Part shown: positions 62,837-64,000 of the stretch, piece by piece
How the letters are laid out: each line of letters begins with the position of its first letter
Numbering within the stretch: position 1 is the first letter of the stretch
NCBI RefSeq assembly: GCF_008806325.1
Contig: NZ_WACR01000003.1
Location: 248,001-312,000, forward strand
Length of the DNA: 64,000 nt
From: Salibacter halophilus
GTDB lineage: Bacteria; Bacteroidota; Bacteroidia; Flavobacteriales_G; Salibacteraceae
Direction: 5' to 3'
Position numbers and translations under genes: made by a program
The notes under the pieces: generated by a model
What the model saw: only the letters and a program-made list of their open reading frames with translations
What the model was told of the DNA's origin: nothing
The model's database searches: none

Positions 62837-64000
62837 TTATTCCAAAACAATAACAGGAAATTGGCGATCATTGATTTTGAGGTAATACACTCCCGCTGAC
62901 CAGTCTGACAGATTGATGCGCTTCTGTTTCTCGACACGACCAATTTCTATCAATGAACCTCTGGCATCGTAAATTTTGTAAGGGTTTGAGTTAATCACTT
63001 CAATGTCGATGAAATTCCTGGCTGGATTCGGATAGACTTTAATACTTCTGCTTTGGTTGATCGCTTCTGCGCTCAACAATCCGGCATCAGCGAGTTGATA
63101 CGCTTTGTAGAAGTCTGGAATACCATAACCCAATTGATTATTGGGATTATCATAAATGGAACCAGATTGTTCAATAGCCTGCTTTATTTCACTCCACTTG
63201 AAATTTGGTAGTCCCTGCCATAAACAAGCTGCGGCTCCAGCAATGAGCGGACTACTAAACGATGTTCCGGTCACTCTCTCTATTTGACCAATGTTAGTTG
63301 GCGATGGAATTGCCGCTTGAGAGCCTCTCGCCACAACATTTGGCTTGATAGCTCCATCAGCTGCCGGTCCGAGGGAAGAAAACCCACTCCAATCGCCATC
63401 TTCATTGACTGAACCTATTGCCAAAGCATCATCAGCATCGGCCGGAGTTGATATCTTTTGCCACGGATCATTCCCAAAGTTCCCGGCACTCACTACGATC
63501 AGCATACCGCGGGATGCCGCAAAATTAGCTCCACGAGCAGCAACTGTCGATTGACCATCAAACTCGCTGTAAGTGTGGCTCTGACCGGGATCATCAAATT
63601 CAGTGTAAGAAAGAGAAGAGTTAATAATATCAGCTCCGGCACTGTCAGCAAATTCGGCTCCGGCAATCCAATTGTACTCCTCGATAATGTTTTCTCCACC
63701 GTTATCCTCGGTGACAATCAACATATAATCAGCTTCAGGAGCAGCTCCAATTGCCTGGAAACCAATATCGACTCCCATCATCGCGAGCACATCAGTTCCG
63801 TGTCCACCATCATCGTAAACATCGTGATTTTGCGGATCTACGAAATTTCGCGTAGCAACAATCCTGTTTTCCTGAAAAAGGGGCTCAAAAACTGATGAAG
63901 TATCGACATGCCTAAATCCATTATCCAAAACGGCAATGGTCATCCCATTTCCGCGATACCCCATGTTGTGAAGCCTTTGCAAGTTTATCTGAGTGATTTG
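62837..64000 (-). CDS. Subtilisin-like S8 protease with T9SS type A sorting domain (partial, N-terminus outside window)
   Basis: At least 387 residues; the frame is open to the window edge, so the signal peptide and propeptide lie beyond 64000. The TTG at 63982 is not the true start. Catalytic Asp in MTIAVLDNGF, His in DDGGHGTDVLAM, oxyanion Asn in VVSAGNFGND, Ser in GTSFSSPLIAGAAACLW. The C-terminal ~75 residues (IKVYPNPARNFIDI ... GVYYLKINDRQFPVIVLE) form the type A sorting domain for T9SS export. It is a second secreted subtilase, different from the one at 30114. The cassette array ends 25 bp from its stop codon, and a GGCTCTGACC decamer marks return to core-genome character. Confidence 0.93.
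   Translation of the reverse strand, partial: QITQINLQRLHNMGYRGNGMTIAVLDNGFRHVDTSSVFEPLFQENRIVATRNFVDPQNHDVYDDGGHGTDVLAMMGVDIGFQAIGAAPEADYMLIVTEDNGGENIIEEYNWIAGAEFADSAGADIINSSLSYTEFDDPGQSHTYSEFDGQSTVAARGANFAASRGMLIVVSAGNFGNDPWQKISTPADADDALAIGSVNEDGDWSGFSSLGPAADGAIKPNVVARGSQAAIPSPTNIGQIERVTGTSFSSPLIAGAAACLWQGLPNFKWSEIKQAIEQSGSIYDNPNNQLGYGIPDFYKAYQLADAGLLSAEAINQSRSIKVYPNPARNFIDIEVINSNPYKIYDARGSLIEIGRVEKQKRINLSDWSAGVYYLKINDRQFPVIVLE

Larger units (their letters stand above)
340..63586. repeat. Dispersed decamer GGTCAGANCC (33 exact copies by eye)
   Basis: Start positions on the plus strand as GGTCAGANCC: 3364, 9781, 13714, 17974, 21457, 22438, 26915, 30228, 31901, 34997, 39481, 42828, 45564, 46466, 50952, 53199. 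As the reverse complement GGNTCTGACC: 340, 2628, 7000, 10453, 16837, 18781, 24086, 28061, 33892, 35197, 45792, 47395, 48695, 52050, 54028, 57300, 63577. The N is G (13), T (10), A (9) or C (1). Near matches AGTCAGANCC occur near 6831 and at 12073, 33333, 47736, 57194 and 57604. Copies lie both inside genes and between them, in both orientations. Confidence 0.9.

Overview
The window comes from a bacterium of the phylum Bacteroidota, most likely the order Flavobacteriales. The evidence is type IX secretion (T9SS) signals (type A and type B C-terminal sorting domains, a DUF5103 plug protein), a complete Na+-NQR operon, MORN/YwqK-type and LA_2272-type repeat lipoproteins, a DnaE with a fused N-terminal exonuclease, and promoters of the Bacteroidota form TTTG-N17..23-TAnnTTTG. 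GC content looks moderate (about 40%), and Shine-Dalgarno sequences are mostly absent.

Layout. 0.06-5.9 kb: a 1.7-kilo-residue multi-PAS/GAF sensor that ends after its phosphoacceptor helix, then YjbQ and a convergent Hpt protein. 6.0-11.9 kb: FtsK, LolA-like carrier and an M49 dipeptidyl peptidase lipoprotein. 12.1-15.2 kb: small acetyltransferase, membrane and repeat-protein genes on the minus strand. 15.2-16.1 kb: gene-free repeat region, then tRNA-Asp. 16.4-22.2 kb (minus): DUF58 protein, thioredoxin, DNA polymerase III alpha. 22.3-32.2 kb: M1 aminopeptidase, proline dehydrogenase, a large T9SS type B surface protein, a di-haem peroxidase and a T9SS subtilase. 32.2-35.4 kb: an AddA/UvrD-type helicase-nuclease. 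35.4-41.4 kb (minus): nqrABCDEF. 41.5-45.1 kb: T9SS plug, ApaG and P5C dehydrogenase, the partner of the proline dehydrogenase. 45.2-46.4 kb: HD phosphohydrolase and Hsp20. 46.9-55.5 kb: phosphosugar mutase, GuaB, a three-gene periplasmic foldase run (PPIase, lipoprotein, SurA-like) and a MoxR ATPase. 55.5-57.9 kb: TlpA-like protein, bile acid:Na+ symporter family protein and an e(P4)-type acid phosphatase.

The accessory region is 57.93-62.83 kb. It holds an N-terminally truncated tyrosine recombinase, a hairpin lying on its stop codon, and four consecutive one-gene cassettes. Each cassette ends in a roughly 130-145 bp folded repeat that behaves like an integron attC site. The 10-14 bp at the two ends of each cassette are complementary to each other and differ between cassettes. 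The first cassette encodes a reverse transcriptase of the UG/Abi (defence-associated) type; the other three encode small secreted or lipoprotein products. The recombinase lacks room for the IntI-specific insertion, so this looks like an integron-like system built around a Xer-like enzyme. A truncated-to-the-right T9SS subtilase follows at the window edge.

Across the rest of the window a 10-mer, GGTCAGANCC, occurs at least 33 times by eye on both strands, against well under one expected by chance. It is missing from the cassette island. This looks like a genome-wide signal (uptake, recombination or architecture motif) whose function I cannot determine. Three separate intergenic arrays of short palindromes are a second repeat family. 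All counts and alignments here were made by eye.
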